The position numbers and the translations under genes were made by a program. Shown here in pieces: positions 6,069-6,390 of a stretch of 6,390 nucleotides of DNA. The notes below the pieces were generated by a model. It searched no databases, had not been told where the DNA came from, and saw nothing but the letters and a program-made list of their open reading frames with translations. This DNA is from JAABYT01 sp964194585 (GTDB taxonomy: Bacteria > Pseudomonadota > Gammaproteobacteria > HK1): contig CAXMNG010000333.1 in assembly GCA_964194585.1 (NCBI GenBank), forward strand, positions 1 through 6,390, written 5' to 3'. How positions within the stretch are numbered: the stretch's first letter is position 1; each line of letters begins with the position of its first letter.

Positions 6069-6390
6069 AACTCCTCTCCGGCCTTTCTGAGCTTTCTGCG
6101 TTGCCTGCGCGACAGACCGGCTGATTCATCCTGCCGGTTCGCACCTTCTCGCGACCCGGCCGGCAGCTTGAGCGTGCGGGCAAGGTTCGGGAATTCCAGA
6201 TCCTGATGGGGAATGGCGCGGGCGAGTGAGCTTCGGGAGCTCAATTCATGCGCCCTGGCCGATATCGGCAAGCGAAGAGACTGAGTCATTCGCTGGAAGA
6301 GATCCCCAAACCCACGACAGTCGGGGCAGCCTGCTGTTGGCTGTTGCCAAAAGATCAGCTGATGCTGCTGGAGAACTGAAGCCTCAGCGG
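6062..6390 (-). CDS. Unrecognised protein, C-terminal part (CPDC motif, basic tail), runs off the window
   Basis: I do not recognise this protein. The frame is open from the right edge of the window to a TAG at 6062-6064, giving 108 residues with ordinary codon use and no stop. The visible part begins AEASVLQQHQLIFWQQP and contains Cys-Pro-Asp-Cys followed by RGFGDLFQRM (about residues 21-34), a CxxC arrangement that could bind zinc or be redox-active. The middle is polar, and the end is very basic (SRRQRRKLRKAGEELA). The first in-frame ATG is at 6289 and would give only 75 residues. It has no visible ribosome site, and the reading frame before it looks equally coding, so the gene probably starts beyond the window. 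It converges on the MetE-like gene with 38 bp between stops. That it is a real gene is likely but not certain. Confidence 0.45.
   Translation of the reverse strand, partial: AEASVLQQHQLIFWQQPTAGCPDCRGFGDLFQRMTQSLRLPISARAHELSSRSSLARAIPHQDLEFPNLARTLKLPAGSREGANRQDESAGLSRRQRRKLRKAGEELA

Overview
The window looks like chromosomal DNA of a GC-rich proteobacterium. This is inferred from the tightly packed genes, Shine-Dalgarno starts, strong G/C preference at third codon positions and the protein families present; nothing in the sequence fixes the genus. There are no rRNA, tRNA, CRISPR or recognisable insertion-sequence features.

Left part (2-2856, + strand): two genes of a binding-protein-dependent ABC importer, translationally coupled by a 4-bp GTGA overlap. 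The first is a fused, two-domain inner-membrane permease of the FbpB/ThiP/PhnV type. The second is its ATPase with a C-terminal TOBE domain. The periplasmic binding protein is not in the window and probably lies upstream of base 1. The family suggests ferric iron, 2-aminoethylphosphonate, thiamine or a polyamine-like solute, and the sequence alone does not decide among them.

Middle (2857-3736): a disturbed region. A well-placed start codon overlaps the ATPase stop but opens only a 23-codon frame. It is followed by an M48/HtpX-like membrane protease reading frame whose whole catalytic middle (HEXXH motif, third zinc ligand, second membrane pair) is missing, although the frame and both ends are preserved. 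The gap that follows holds several mutually exclusive inverted repeats.

Right part (3737-6023): two divergently transcribed, clearly paralogous proteins of about 350 residues. Both correspond to the C-terminal catalytic barrel of cobalamin-independent methionine synthase (MetE) and keep the zinc ligands (HxC, Glu, Cys) and thiol-substrate motifs. Neither has the MetE N-terminal domain or the Trp-Ser usually found in the folate-side loop. They resemble the stand-alone, folate-independent methionine synthase families (Mes) and other thiol-alkylating relatives such as epoxyalkane:coenzyme M transferase. The 178-bp gap between them holds a near-perfect 18-bp palindrome close to the start of the rightward gene, a candidate operator.

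Right edge (6062-6390, - strand): the 3' end of an unrecognised gene with a Cys-Pro-Asp-Cys motif and a very basic C-terminus, running off the window and converging on the second MetE-like gene.

A possible working link is that the importer brings in a methylated or sulfur/phosphorus-containing solute whose alkyl group is moved to a thiol by the MetE-like enzymes. This is speculation from proximity only; the disturbed middle region separates the two modules.
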